A DNA stretch of 64,000 nt from Okapia johnstoni (lineage: Eukaryota > Chordata > Mammalia > Artiodactyla > Giraffidae). The stretch covers positions 20,025,405 through 20,089,404 of the forward strand of contig CM044322.1 of the NCBI GenBank assembly GCA_024291935.2, read 5' to 3'. The notes beneath the pieces are model-generated. The model was not told the origin of the DNA, made no database searches, and saw only the letters and a list, made by a program, of their open reading frames with translations. Positions 10,057-22,741 of the stretch are shown here, piece by piece; position 1 is the first letter of the stretch, and each line of letters opens with the position of its first letter. The translations under genes were made by a program, and so were the position numbers.

Positions 10057-10863
10057 CCCGGTCAGAGAACCAAGATCCTACATGCAACCAGACAACTAAG
10101 CCCAAGCATAGTGGAACTACTGAGCCTGTGTGCTCCAGAGCCCACAAGACACAACTAAAGAGAAGCCTGTGAGCTGCAACAAAGAGCCCACATGCCAAAA
10201 CTAGCACCTGACACAGCCAAACAAATAAATATTTTTAAAAACAGGCAAAGGATTTGAATAGACAGTTCTCCAAAGAAGATACCCAACATTCTATAAGCAC
10301 ATAGAAAGATACTCAGCATCATCAGTGACTAAGGAAATACAATGCAAAACCATAAAAAGATTCCACTTCATACCCACTTAGGGTATAATGAAAAAGATGG
10401 ACAGTGATCAGTGTTGACAAGGATGTAGAAAAACTGGAATCTTTCCTCATCACTGATGGGAATGTAAAATGGTACATTTCAACATTTCTTCAAAAAGTTA
10501 AGCACAGAGTTACCATAAGACCCAGAAATTTCATTCCTAGGCATATACCTAAGAAAACTGAAAACCCATCAAGTTTGTTTACAAATGTTCATACCAGCAT
10601 TATTTATAATAGTCAAAGAGTTGAAAAAAAAAAAAAAAAAGACCCACATGTCCAACAACTGATGAATGTGAGATATTTGCACAATGGAATATTACAGTCA
10701 TAAAATGGAATCAAGTACTGATACATGCTGCAATATGGATGAACCTTGAAAACATTATGCTAGGCAAAGTAAGCCAGTCACAAAAGGCCACATTATATGA
10801 TTCCACATATATGAAATGAACAGAACAGACAATTCTGTGATGACAGAAAGTAAATTAGTAGTT

Positions 10864-11088
10864 GCTTCCCTGGTGGCTCAGATGGTAAAGAATCCTCCTG
10901 CAATGCAGGAGACCCAGATTGGATCCCAAGGTAAGAAAGACTCTCCTAGGAAAGGAAATGGCAGCCCACTCCAGTATTCTTACCTGGAGAATTCAACGGA
11001 CAGAGCAGCCTGGTGGCCTACAGTCCATAGGGTCGCAAATAGTCAAACACAACTGAAAGGCTAACATTTCCACTTTATTTTCACTTTC
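10864..11088 (+). mobile_element. Bov-tA SINE
   Basis: Head GCTTCCCTGGTGGCTCAG, BovA body and tail CACTTTATTTTCACTTTC. It interrupts the 3' UTR of the old L1. Confidence 0.88.
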
Positions 11089-11277
11089 AAGGACAAAGGG
11101 AGAGGAAAATGACTATTGATGCATAGAGGGTTCCTCTTTGGATGATGAATATTCTGGAATTAGATAGCAGTGATGGTTGCACAAGTTATTGGGTAATATT
11201 CGAAAAACCACCTAACTATACATTTTTAACAGGTGATGGCCATAATATGTAAGTTATTTCTCAACTTTTAAAATGAT

Positions 11278-12641
11278 AATATATGAAGGGAAACATGTCT
11301 GAGACCTTTCTGAGTGAAAACAGAAAGAAAAAGAGCAGGACAGACACTTGGGAGAACCCTCACAGAGAGGATACAGAGAGGATAAGAGGCCAGAGAAGCA
11401 GTCAGAGAGAACGCAGAGTTTATCACATCTCGGAGAACACCACAGTCGGCAGCATCAAATCCTTTAGGCAATTGATTCTGAGTGATGGGACATACTTAAT
11501 ACAACAAGTTTCATCTAGCTTAAGTTCTCTCTCTTACAAAAGAAGTCTGGCTCCTATTCTTTCCTTCTTCTCTAGTTGGGGCAAATTCTGTACATTATTG
11601 GAAGCACTCAAGCTATCTTCTTTCAATATGTTCCATAAGTTACAGTGTTCACTGTCTGATTGACTTTTTGTTCATTAGACAGGGCTGGTAAATATTTACT
11701 CAATAAATTTAATATAAATGGGATCCCTTTATTACCAACCTGATCCTGATTTCATTTTGTAAGTTTACTTATTTAAAGAAAATCTATCCTCTTGACAATC
11801 TTATAAAGTAATAATTTTATTACTTTATTGTTTTTATGAAGATACTGGTTTTTTCCCCTCTGGACAAGTTCTACTGTAGTTTTCAAAACTACAGAACAAT
11901 TTTTCCAGAAATGACTGGAAATTTCCAACTGGATTTCTGCTTTGGCCACAGGCATCCAAAGCGGTATTATACGGAATACATGCAGAAGGGGATAAAAAGA
12001 TTTTCTTATTTTTCAATAATTGTCCAATAAGTGAAAGCATTTTAGAAAAGAACAAGTAGATATGTAAACCAGTTTGTTTTGAGACACTTATCCTGCATCA
12101 CTTTGTTTTATTTTATTTTCTAGGGCATCTGAAAAACTACTAGGCTGTAAGCAGACTGTCTGGTCAGTCAAGACAAAGTCTTGGCACCTCTTTGAAACAA
12201 GATATGCCAGGTCTACCCTCCTGTATTATGTGACTGGCCTAGTTAGAGGATATATATACACACATGATAGTCAAAAAGATAACATCAATATGGATGTTAC
12301 GGTGTCATATCTCCTGAGCAATGTTTCTTTTAGCAATGACGTGCATGCTAAATTAAAAATATATGTATAAGAGGGATAAAGAATACTAAAAACCCAACAT
12401 AGTCATTGTAATACTAATTTGAACAATTTAGTTGGAAACACCAAACAGTATAGGCTTAAATTTTCACTCTTTTGAAACTATATTTTATGTTCCAAGAATA
12501 ATTTCTAAATTAAGTCTTCTATTATTTATTTTACTTATATTCCAAACTTCAGGACATATTTTCCCTGATTCCAGTACAATTAATACTTTTATAAGCCTGT
12601 ATTTTGCCAATACAGAGTTTACAAAGTAAGTATTACCCACT
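11278..12641. other. Unassigned DNA
   Basis: An open frame of 126 codons (11283-11663, plus) resembles nothing I recognise and starts at the decayed end of an L1, so I treat it as chance. No other feature seen. Confidence 0.45.
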
Positions 12642-12650
12642 AATCTAAAG

Positions 12651-13090
12651 ACTATGGTTTTTCCAGTAGTCATGTATAGACATGAGAGTTCGACTATAAA
12701 GAAAGCTGAGCACCAAAGAATCGATGCTTTTGAACTGTGGTGTTGCAGAAGATTCTTGAAAGTCCCTTGTACTGCAAGGAGATTCAACCAGTCCATCCTA
12801 AAGGAAATCAGTCCTGAATGTTCACTGGAAGGACTGATGTTGAAGCTGAAACTCCAATACTTTGGCCACCTGATGCAAAGAGCTGACTCATTTGAAAAGA
12901 CCCTGATGCTGCGAAAGACTGAAGGTGGAGAAGGGGACAACAGAGGATGAGATGGTTGGATGGCATCACTGACTTGATGGACATGAGTCTGAGTAAATTC
13001 CAGGAGTTGGTGATGGACAGGGAGGCCTGGTGTGCTTCAGTCCATGGGGTCGCAAAGAATTGGACATGAGTGAGTGACTGAACTGAACTG
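12651..13090 (+). mobile_element. BovB LINE 3' fragment with clear TSD
   Basis: The 440-bp 3' end starts at the BovB motif ACTATGGTTTTTCCAG and ends TGACTGAACTGAACTG. A perfect 9-bp duplication AATCTAAAG (12642-12650 and 13091-13099) brackets it, so this is a genuine 5'-truncated retrotransposition and not a broken larger copy. Confidence 0.93.
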
Positions 13091-13399
13091 AATCTAAAGT
13101 TAAGCCTTAGAATCTAGAAGTCATCAGGAAACATTTTTATCACCATACTTTGTAACACTTGCATGTTTTCTTTTTGGTCCCACATTCTATGACCTCAGAA
13201 ATATCAGGATGAAATAGGTACCTGTTAAGAGAAGCATCAAGTAAATTTTAAAGGAGAAATCCATTTATGTATTTCCACAAAGAACTTGGGGATTTGAATT
13301 ATAAAGAAAGAAAGCATAGGGGATCAAAGCAATAGGTACTACTACTATTTTGAGAAAGCTACCATGATACTGGTGGTTCTTCTGTCCATTACTACAATA

Positions 13400-13630
13400 A
13401 AGATCACCACCATTTATGGAGTACCTACCACCATGTGCCAAATGCTACATATAAATTGTTTCCTAAATTTAACCCTTAAAAAGAATATTATATTTCCTAT
13501 TTTACAAATAAGTTAAGTAAGATTTGGCTAACTACTTTGTCCAAATACACACAGCACATGAGGCAGAGTAGGGTTTTGAATGCAAGTTAGTCTAATTCTG
13601 AAAACTATTCCTTCATTATACTATGATGTC
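13400..13630 (-). mobile_element. MIR SINE, antisense
   Basis: Order of decayed MIR motifs: GGAGTACCTACCACCATGTGCC, then TTTTACAAATAAG, then CACACAGCACATGAGGCAG. Typical of an ancient mammalian MIR. Confidence 0.7.
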
Positions 13631-13849
13631 CCACTCTCTCTTGTTCTAAAGCAAGGTTGCAAACTCAACTGTCAACAAGAGGCTTGCAATTAAAATAAAA
13701 TGTATGCAGTGAGTTAAACTAATGGAGAATAAGATGGTTTTGCAACCAAGCATACACCTGTCTAACTAATCTGGCCCCTTAATATATCATGCAAGCATAA
13801 GTAAGCAGTCAAACAAAACACATCCACTGGCCACTCATTTCTGGACACC

Positions 13850-14048
13850 TATAACTCAGATGGTAAAGAATCCACCTGCAATGCGGGAGACCCAGGTGAT
13901 CCCTGGGTTGGCAAAATCCCCTGGAGAAGGGCATGGCAACCCATTCCAGTATTCTTGCATGGAGAATTCCATGGACAGAGGAGCCTGGTGGGCTACAATC
14001 CATGGGGTCACAAAGAGTCGGACACGACTGGGCGACTTTCACTTCAAA
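13850..14048 (+). mobile_element. Bov-tA SINE
   Basis: ACTCAGATGGTAAAGAATCC followed by the complete BovA body to GACTGGGCGACTTTCAC. The first few head bases are degraded. Confidence 0.87.
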
Positions 14049-17040
14049 AGGTGAAAAGTACTTCTAATTTTAAAAAGTATTCTTTGAAACATTAGTGGTT
14101 TTCATATGAGATTTGTAGGACGAAAATCGGTTGTCACTGAACTAAGTAAAACATTGACTGACTTTTAAAATAACTCCTTTACCTTCTGACTTACAAACTT
14201 TGGAGCAATAATAAACTTTATAGTAAAGCATCACTTAATACTGACAGTCCCTTACTTTTGTATATTGCACTAACAAAGGTATACTTGAAGACAATGAGTG
14301 CAGGTCTAAAAAGAGACATATATGCTGTAACTGTGGTAACACTCTCACAGTACTATTATCATATCCCTAACTAAGTATCCTCACTATCCCAAACCAGCTA
14401 CCCAGAGAGCAGCAGATAACCCTCAGAGGCACCTCAATAATCTCTGGCCTTGGGAATCAGAACCAGTTATTTCTCCATCCTGCAGGCCTACAGTCCTTCC
14501 ACTGACCAAGCCCCAATCCCCATAAGAATAAAACCTGTGTGGTAAAAAGACAGAAGGATGATGGGAAGGAAATAGCAGGACATGATGGAATCCCAAGTAG
14601 ACGGGCGCCACTACCTGGAACTACAGCCAGTTCCAGGCTCTGGCTGTGAGGTGATCCAGAGAAGCATCTGGTAACGTAAAATCTCTGGGAGGCTTCTTGC
14701 ACAAGGCTAGACACAGTGAAAACATCTAAACTACTGCCAACTCAGTCACACTAAGCCAGAAAACAGTGTGAATGATCTGGGGGCAACAAGTGCCACAGTG
14801 CAATAGTTCAAAATCATCAAGATTCAGGAAACAGAATATTGAAGATGGGGACACAGAAAGGAGTTCAGGAAATCTATATAATGTTCAGAAATAGAATTTA
14901 TGGAAACCAAGGCCCACCAAAAATATATTATCACTTTATATACACAAAGAAAGCTATCCGCACATCAGGTATTATAAGAAAAGATGATACTCAGGAGTAG
15001 ACATTTAGGCTAAATAGAATTTCAAATTTATAAATGAAATGCTGCAGTGGTCTAGGCATTCACAAAATGACACTACCACGGATCTTTACATATATCACAT
15101 TTTCCAACCTGTCCTAATATTATGTTTATGTTATTTTAATTAGTATCATCCATCTGTACACATCACTGAATCAGGTTTTTAACACTTTTTCACTGTGTTT
15201 TTAAGACCAGTATTTATTGGAAAGTTTAATAATGCTTCATGTCTTTAGCTCATTTCTTCTCTTCTCCACCCAATCAACAAGACCTGTTCCAATGCCAATC
15301 ATCCAAAACTCGATCACTTACCTTCTAAACAGATATGCTAAATGGCTCTAAAACAGTCGAGTACTTTAGCTGACACTAATAATTTAGCCACTCTAATTTC
15401 ATGTATATTTCTTTCAAATAAAAAAGTATGCATCTGGGTATAGCGGACATTCTGACAACAAGAAAACTACATATCTCCGAATCCCATCCACAATTTACTG
15501 TTATAGCCTTCTAAATTCCATATCAACATTCAAATTATATTCTAAATTTATTGTTTACAAGGAATCCACTAAACACCTAACTCATATTCATTCTAGAACT
15601 ACTTGATATAATAAGATGGGGAAAGGAGTAGAAATCATACAATGCTTACTTACAGAGGAATGATTTCTATAATGTACAAAATTAAAATTAAATTCAGGTA
15701 AATGAGAGAAAATTCTCAAAACAGTTATTTATATCATTACTGTTTCTAAATAAATAGCTTCATTTTTTCTCATTTATGTATGTGCTTTCAACAGCAAATA
15801 GTGAATAATTTGGTGGCTCAATTCCAGTTTTTAATCTGACTCAAATGAAGTCATTTTTAAACCTCCAGTTAGAAATTTGGGGACTGCAAGTTTCTATTAT
15901 AAGGAGTAATTACGCGCTCCCAGCTGTGAAGTAAATATTACCTAAACAGAATGTCTTAAAATAATCTTTGCAATTAAATACCTAGTAATCATTAAACAAG
16001 GCGAGAAATACAAGGTTTATGGGTGTGTGGGGGACCAATGGAGCATGCTTTACAACAGGTTTCTGGAAACTATGAATTCAGCTGGCAGATTACTAATCAC
16101 CAGGAAGGAGAGGGATCTTGGTTCTAAGGATCTCTGTAACAACTTAGATATAGATGTAATAGCACCTAACCATATTGCTCCCTGCATAGAACAGAGGTAC
16201 AATATTCTCAAACAAAGCTCTGTATTGTATACCACAGTCTGCTGAAAGATAGTCATCAGTGGTAACCAGTCATTCATGGGAGCTTTAAGTAGGACTGACA
16301 GAGGAAGTCCAACATATTCTACATCAAAGAAAAAAAATAGGCTGGCAAGATGACAGCAATCCAGCAAAATCTGTCTTCTCTGCTATAAAAGATGTAGGAG
16401 GCTGCTTTAGAACTGACTAAAAAAATCTCCTGAAGACATTAACAGAATTTTTCTAAAGATAACATGTAAATTATGGCAATAGGATGTCACTACATTTCTG
16501 ATTTTTTTTTTCTGAGCTATCTTCTTCAAGACAAGAAAACTTCCTATGAATATCTTAAATTTTAAAAATAAAGGGCAAGTTTATCAGGAAAAATATGCAT
16601 AAATTATAATCAAGAAATTTTGTTAGAAGACAAAGCATGCAACCAGATGAAGGTGACTCAGAATGGAGTCAGTTACATCAGAATAGCATCGATATCCTGA
16701 AATATGCTAATGCCCTCTGGGCCAAGAGAAGAATATAGAATCAAAATTCTGTTTTCTGGTACTATACCTAGATTATCTGTCTAAACTCTTGTTTATACTT
16801 TATAGAACTAGATTTTAGTGTAGAAAAAAGACTGACTCGATGACAGAACCAAAAGAATGACTCTGTTTCTTTCAAAATACATCTGTCACCCAGGCTCAAA
16901 ATCTGGGAGTTCCTTTTCCTTTCTTTTATGCCATATAATTAATCGATTACTAAAAATGAAGTCTTCTCTCAAAATATTCCTTATCTAATTAGCATGGCCT
17001 CAGAATATCTCCTTCAAATGCTGATTAATTGAATTACATG
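14049..17040. other. Unassigned AT-rich DNA
   Basis: Three kilobases without a recognised gene. A weak L2-like stretch may lie near 16850-17000. Short open frames at 16027-16245 (plus) and 14423-14714 (minus) show no recognisable domain. Confidence 0.4.
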
Positions 17041-18445
17041 ATAGGTTTAACATGTGTCCACAAATTCTTTGATACACATCCTTCTAGGGGTTGCAGCTTA
17101 ATTCTCTTCCCCTTGAATAGTGACTTAGTGACCTGCTCCTACTGAACAGACTACGGAAACAGAAAAACAGCAACTTTGCAGTGGAGATACCTGGCATATA
17201 CCACCCTACCAAGAGATCAAAGTTAACATCACTAATGGTAAGTCATGTTGCTATCATTTGTCTCTTGATATGATATGGTGAGAAGAGTTCTTCACATGTA
17301 TGCTATTCTTCCTAGAAATTGGGCATAAGTCCAATTTAATCATAACAAGACATCAGCCAAACACAAATTGAAGGATGTTGTACAAAATATGTTACTGGCT
17401 TTCTTCAAAAGTATCAAGGTCATGAAAAACACAGAAAGCCTGAGAAAGCATCACAGATTGGGAGAGACTAAGAAGAGAGGCTGAAAGCAAAGAATTAAAG
17501 AGCCTCTTGATGAGGGTGAAGGAGGAGAGTGAAATAGCCAGCTTAAGACTAAATATTAAAAGAACTAAGATCATGGCATCTGACCCCATTACTGCAAGGC
17601 AAATAGAAGGGGAAAAGGTGGAAGGAGTGACAGATTTCCTCTCCTTGGGCTCCAAAATCACTGCGGACGGTGACTGCAGCCATGAAATTAGAAGGCGATT
17701 GTTTATTGGCAGGTACGCGATGACAAACTAGACAGTGTGTTGAAAAGCAGAAACATTACTCTATTGACAAAGATCCATATAGACAAGGCTATGGTCTTCC
17801 CAGTGGTCACACGCAGTTGTGAGAGCTGGACCATAAAGAAGGCAGAAGGCCAAAAAATTGATGCCTTCTAACTGTGGTGCTGGAGAAGACTCCTGCAAGT
17901 CCCTGGAAAGCAAGGAGACCAAACCAGTCAACCTTAAGGGAGAGCAACCCTGAATATTCACTGGAAGGACTGATGCTGAAGCTGAACCTTCAGTATTTTG
18001 GTCATCTGATGCAAACAGACAACTCATTGGAAAAGTCCCTGATGCTGGGAAAGACTGAAGGCAGAAGAAGGTGTTAGAGAATGACATGGCTGGACGGCAT
18101 CACCAATGCAATGAACATGAAACTGGACAAATTCCGGAAGGTGGTGAGGGACAGGGAGGCCTGGCGTGCTGCAGTCCATGGGGACACGATTGGGTGACTG
18201 AACAACAACAAGGAGAGAGGACAATTAAATGCAACATGATATCCTGGATTCAAGCATGGAATAGAAAAAGAGTATTAGTGAAAAAACTGGTGATATCTGA
18301 ATAAAATCTGTACTTTAATAGTATTGAATCTGTGTTGATTTCTTCATTTTGATCTAAAGTTATATACAATATTAACATTAGGGAACTCAATCTATTTTTG
18401 TAACACATGTAAATCTAAAATTATTTCAAAATAAAGAGTTTTTTC
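17041..18445 (+). mobile_element. Ancient LTR- or L1M-type repeat, split by BovB
   Basis: The two halves (17041-17469 and 18221-18445) join when the BovB is removed. Recognisable decayed motifs are GGAGAGACTAAGAAGA, ATCCTGGATTCAAGCATGG, TGAATAAAATCTGTA and a terminal CTAAAATTATTTCAAAATAAA. I recognise this as a common mammalian repeat but cannot name the family with certainty. Confidence 0.55.
17481..18209 (+). mobile_element. BovB LINE 3' fragment, 0.73 kb
   Basis: Starts just after the YADD region (AAAGAGCCTCTTGATGAGG) and ends in GACTGAACAACAACA. The flanking duplication AAGAAGAGAGG (17470-17480) / AAGGAGAGAGG (18210-18220) matches 10/11. It is more diverged than the other copies and carries several frameshifts and stops. 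Confidence 0.9.
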
Positions 18446-19339
18446 CCCAAATTTCTTAACCATATCTTCCCTTACTTTTAGAGAGCCACCACCCTAGCTC
18501 ATAAACTTTATCACTACTAACAAGATTTTCCAGATTTATATGTCTTTAGGATCTGCCCTCTCCAATTTATCTGACACATATCAAAGTATCAATCTTAATT
18601 TACACTATCTCTCTATTCAAAATCTACAGACTCAAACCTATAAATGACTACTTAGCATCTCAATATTATTTATCACTAAGCTTATCACTAAAAGGCATCT
18701 GCAAAACAACCATATACTGCTTATCTAACTGTCTATCACTACCAGAGATACTTATTTTTAATCACACGCTAGTGACAATTTCAGAAAAGAATAAATTCAG
18801 TAATAAAACTGGGTATTCTAAGCAATAATGGAGGATTCTAAAAAAAGAAACAAATATTTTATCAATAGAAAGATTATAATCTTTTAGGTATATAATGATT
18901 ATTTTATATTTTTATCTTATTTCCTATTACTTTACCAAACTTTAGTAATTTTCAAAGATTTTGTTCAGTAGATTCCTTTATTTTCTAAATATTTGATCAT
19001 ATTTTTATAATAAAACAATCTTATTATATTTTCTATTATTTATATCTACTTCTGGCAAAAGTTAAGAGGCTAAATTAATTTTGATTTTACTTGAAAACAG
19101 TAACAACTCTTGACAATTACAAATGATGACACTATAAAATGTAGTAAACACACAGCTGACCCAGAGAGGATAACTGGTCACAGAATTAGCAAATCTTATC
19201 AACATGCCCTAAGAAGCTTCCATGGAATGCTTTTCTTCCTTTTTCAAAGAAGCTCTTTCAGTTCATTTTAATGCACAAATAGTTTTATAACTACTTACCT
19301 TAAAATATTTTAATTGTATCCAGTCATTCTTTCATGGAT
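18446..19339. other. Unassigned, very AT-rich DNA
   Basis: A faint L2-like pattern may lie at 18485-18640; otherwise nothing recognised. Confidence 0.4.
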
Positions 19340-20623
19340 ATCAACAATCTGGTTTTAAAGTTTATATGGAAAGGCAAAAGGCCCAGAAGAGCCAAGACAA
19401 TACTGAAGGAAGAGAACAAAGTTGGATGCCTGATGCTACCTGACTTGAACACTCCTTTTGCTGCAAGAATCATGACACCGTGGTATTGGCAGAAGACAAG
19501 ACAGATAGATCAATGGACAGAATAGAGAACCCAGAAACAGACTCATAAAAATAGTCAACTGGTCTTTGATAAAAGAGCAAAAGCAATAAAAGGGAGAAAA
19601 GAACATCTCTTCAACAAACAGTGCTGGAACAACTGGACGTTCATAAGTATAAAATGAATCCAGACACAGATCTTACATCCTTTACAAAAATTAAATATAA
19701 CGGATCATAGATCTAAGTGTAAAATGCAGAACTATAGAACTTGTCGAAGATAACACAGAAGAAAACCTAAATGACCTTGGATATGGTGATGCCTTTTTAG
19801 ATTCAATACCAAAGACATAATCCATGAAAGAGATAAGATGGATTTCATTAAAATGAAAAACTTCTGCTTTGCAAAAGACAATACCAAGAGAATCAGAAGA
19901 CAAGCTACAGACTAGGACAAAATTATATAAAATAGACCAAAGACCTTAAAAGACACTTCGCCAAAGAAGATATACAGATGGAAAATAAACATATGGGGGA
20001 AATGCCCCACATCATATATCACCAGAGAAATGCAAATTAAAACAAGCAGATACCACTAACCCCAAATAGGCCAAAATCTGGAACACTAACAATACCATAT
20101 GCTGGCGAGGATGTGGAGCAACAGGAACTCTCATTCATTCCTGGTGGGAATGCAAAATGATACAGACACTTTAGAAGACAGTTTGGCACTATCCTACAAA
20201 ACTAAACATATTCTTACCACATGAGCCAGCAATTGTACTCCTGGGTATTTACCCAAAATACCTGAAAACTAATGTTCACACAAAAACTTGTACATGGATG
20301 TTCAAGGAAGCATAATTTATAACGGCCAAAACTTACAGCCAAGCAAGATATCCTTCAGTAGGTGGCCGAATAAATAAATTGTGGTACATTCAGACAATGG
20401 CATATTATTCAACACTAAAAAAAAATGAGCCATCAAATCATGAAAAGACATGGAAGAATCTTAAATGCATATTACTAAGTGAAAGAAGCCAATTTGAAAA
20501 GGCTACATACTATATGATTCCAACTATATGACATTATGGAAAAGGCAAAACTATGCAGACAGTAAAAAGATTAGTGGCTGTGGTAGGGGAAGGAAATGAA
20601 TAGGCAGATTCTTAGGACAGTGA

Positions 20624-20818
20624 GGGCTTTCCTTGTGACTCACCTGGTAAAGAATCTGCCTGCAATGTGAGAGACCTGGGTTCAATCTCTGGGTTGGGAA
20701 GATCCCCTGGAGAAGGGAACGGCTACCTGCTCCAGTATTCTGGCCTGGAGAATTCCATGGATGGTATAGTCCATGGGGTCACAAAGAGTCAGATACAACT
20801 GAGCGACTTTTACTTTCA
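20624..20818 (+). mobile_element. Bov-tA SINE, left member of a tail-to-tail pair
   Basis: Head GGGCTTTCCTTGTGACTCACC begins exactly after AGGACAGTGA (20614-20623). The same 10-mer recurs only after the neighbouring Bov-A2, at 21110-21119. Confidence 0.9.
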
Positions 20819-20827
20819 TTTTTACTT

Positions 20828-21109
20828 CACTGCTGCTGCTGCTGCTGCTGCTAAGTCGCTTCAGTCGTGTCCGACTCTGTGCGACCCCATAGACGGCAGC
20901 CCACCAGGCTCCCCCATCCCTGGGATTCTCCAGGCAATAACACTGGAGTGGGTTGCCATTTCCTTCAATGCATGAGAGTGAAAAGTGAAAGTGAAGTTGC
21001 TCAGTCGTGTCCGACTCTTAGCGACTCCATGGACTGCAGCCTACCAGGCTCCTCCGTCCATGGGATTCTCCAGGCAAGAGTACTGGAGTGGGGTGCCATT
21101 GCCCTCTCC
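20828..21109 (-). mobile_element. Bov-A2 SINE with (GCT)n tail
   Basis: Two BovA units in antisense (TAAGTCGCTTCAGTCGTGTCC and TTGCTCAGTCGTGTCCGAC) with a TGC/GCT triplet run at 20828-20853. Low divergence suggests a young copy. Its 5' end directly abuts the right TSD. Confidence 0.92.
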
Positions 21110-21405
21110 AGGACAGTGAAATACTCTGTATGATATTATAATGATAGACTTATATCATTATACATTTCTCCAAACTCACAGAATGTATAACATTGAGAAT
21201 GAACATAGACTATGTGATGTGTCAGCGTAGGTTCATCCTTGATAAAAATGCACCATTCAAGCATTATAGTGAGAGATGTTGATAATGGGGTCAGGGTGGT
21301 TAGGTGATATGATGTGTGGGGACAGAGTATATGGGCATTCTCTGTACTTTCCTCTCAATTTTGTTATAAATTTAAAACAACTCCTTTAAAAAAAGTCTTA
21401 AGTTT

Positions 21406-22124
21406 TTTAAATTATATTTATGAATACACAATATATATTCTTATATATGATTCTTTACAACTGCTTCAGTCCATTACTTTGCTTCTCTTTCCTTCTTTTC
21501 ATCTAACCTTATGAGCTAATTGAATTGAAGCATATGTTTTGCCTCTGTGAGTCATCTGACTGCCCCTTTCATTTTTCCTGTCTCAGTGATACGGATTTGG
21601 GGAGGAGCACTGATGAGAGTCAAGCAAACAGCGACAGGAACCTGACTCTACTTATAACCACACAACTTCTCCAAGTTTCAGACTCTTTATCCCTAAAATG
21701 AAGTTTAGAGACTAAACAAACTTCCAGTTCTTCCTAGCCTTAGCTCGTTACAATTCTGTTAGTAATAGGTACAAGTAAAATAAATGTAAAGAGATCTGGG
21801 AATATGGTGATGAAGGCTGCAGACTTTTGAATTTCCCTAAATTCCCCCATAAAAACACAACTAAGATACCTAAACCAATCATCCATACAACATTTATAAC
21901 AAAACTAGACAAAGTTAAATTCCAATGAACCTCAAAACACAAGCAAAAAAGAAAATAACACCAACAGCTACAAGATGTGTATAACCAAAGATTCCACAGC
22001 AACACAAACTGACCTTAAATTACATTGGCACATGCTTTTATGACTATGCAAGAACCCAGGGAATATAATTTCCTTGAGGTCTTCCTGAAAACAGACTATA
22101 AACTAGTACTGTCCTGTAAAAGTC
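21406..22124. other. Unassigned DNA with a MIR-like remnant
   Basis: About 21625-21760 has MIR-like order (CTTCTCCAAGTTTCAGACTC, TTATCCCTAAAATG). The rest is unassigned. Confidence 0.4.
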
Positions 22125-22300
22125 TCTGTGATGCTGGAAATGTTCTTTCTGGGCTATTCAATATAGTAGTCACTGGCCACATGTGACTATTAAGCATTTG
22201 AAATGTGACTAATGTGACTAAGGAATTGAATTTTTAATTTTATTTTAATTAATTTAAACAACTATGTTGCCAGTTTATTATTGTGCAATAAGAAGGAACA
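22125..22300. mobile_element. Ancient non-autonomous DNA transposon fragment
   Basis: GATGCTGGAAATGTTCTTTC, CACTGGCCACATGTGACTATT and an AT-rich core resemble a known mammalian DNA-transposon fossil. I cannot name the family safely. Confidence 0.45.
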
Positions 22301-22741
22301 TCAGACAACTAAAATGACTGGCCTGCCATAAAGACAGGCAATATCTTGAAAAAAGGATAGGAACTTACCTGGATCTCAGTCAAATAAACTAAACATAAAA
22401 TGAAATTCTAAGATCAGGGAAATATGAATAGTAATTGGATATCAGCTGATTTTTAAGAAATGATTAACTTAGAGGGATATAATAATATTATAGAAAGTTC
22501 TTATCTTTTATAAATGCATATTAAAATATTTATGGATGAAAAAATTATGGGATTTGCTTCAAAATAATCTGAAGCTTGAGTAGCGAGTGAACTGGTATAA
22601 ACGAGACAAGACTGGCCACAAGTTTGTCATCACTGACGCTGACTGATGGTCACGTAGGACTCATGACACAATTTTCTCCACTTCTGTGCATGTTTGAAAT
22701 TTTCTATCAAAAGGTTAAAAATAAGAGAGAGAGAGATGGAG
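22301..22741. other. Unassigned DNA
   Basis: No gene or firm repeat. A short (GA)n run sits near 22724-22735. Confidence 0.4.

Larger units (their letters stand above)
9632..10235 (+). mobile_element. CHR-2-type SINE split by two SINE insertions
   Basis: The CHR pieces are 9632-9678 (AACTTCCCTGGTGGTCCAG head), 9966-9985 (GGGGACTTGGGTTCCATCC) and 10057-10235 (GTCAGAGAACCAAGATCC through an AAATAAAT-rich tail). A Bov-tA dimer and a BovA piece interrupt it. A-rich target copies near 9621-9630 and 10234-10242 fit insertion into the host L1. Confidence 0.8.
5895..11277 (+). mobile_element. Old L1 (L1M-type) 3' half, split by later insertions
   Basis: Pieces of one plus-strand L1 read through when the younger insertions are removed: 5895-5932, 8671-9631, 10236-10861 and 11089-11277. 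Early pieces match the end of ORF2 (AAAATACTT..GAATAAAT, then GAAAACTATAAAACACT). Later pieces match the 3' UTR (TCTCCAAAGAAGATA, CCATAAGACCCAG). The interrupters are a BovB (5933-8670), a CHR-2 SINE (9632-10235) and a Bov-tA (10864-11088). Coding potential is gone. Confidence 0.8.
19340..21405 (+). mobile_element. Old L1 3' end, split by a SINE pair
   Basis: The C-terminal ORF2 region (KFIWKGKRPRRAKTIL-like frame at 19352-19420) runs into a 3' UTR with TGGTGGGAATGCAAAATG and TAAGTGAAAGAAGCCA. The 3' UTR resumes at 21110 after the inserted SINEs. No intact ORF remains. Confidence 0.85.

Noticed and set aside
11283..11663. 126-codon plus-strand open frame
   Set aside because: No recognisable domain or splice context, and it starts in L1-derived sequence. 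Length is unremarkable for 64 kb searched in six frames.
20828..20853. (GCT)n as a possible coding polyalanine/polyleucine tract
   Set aside because: It is the normal triplet tail of a Bov-A2 SINE and no gene frame surrounds it.
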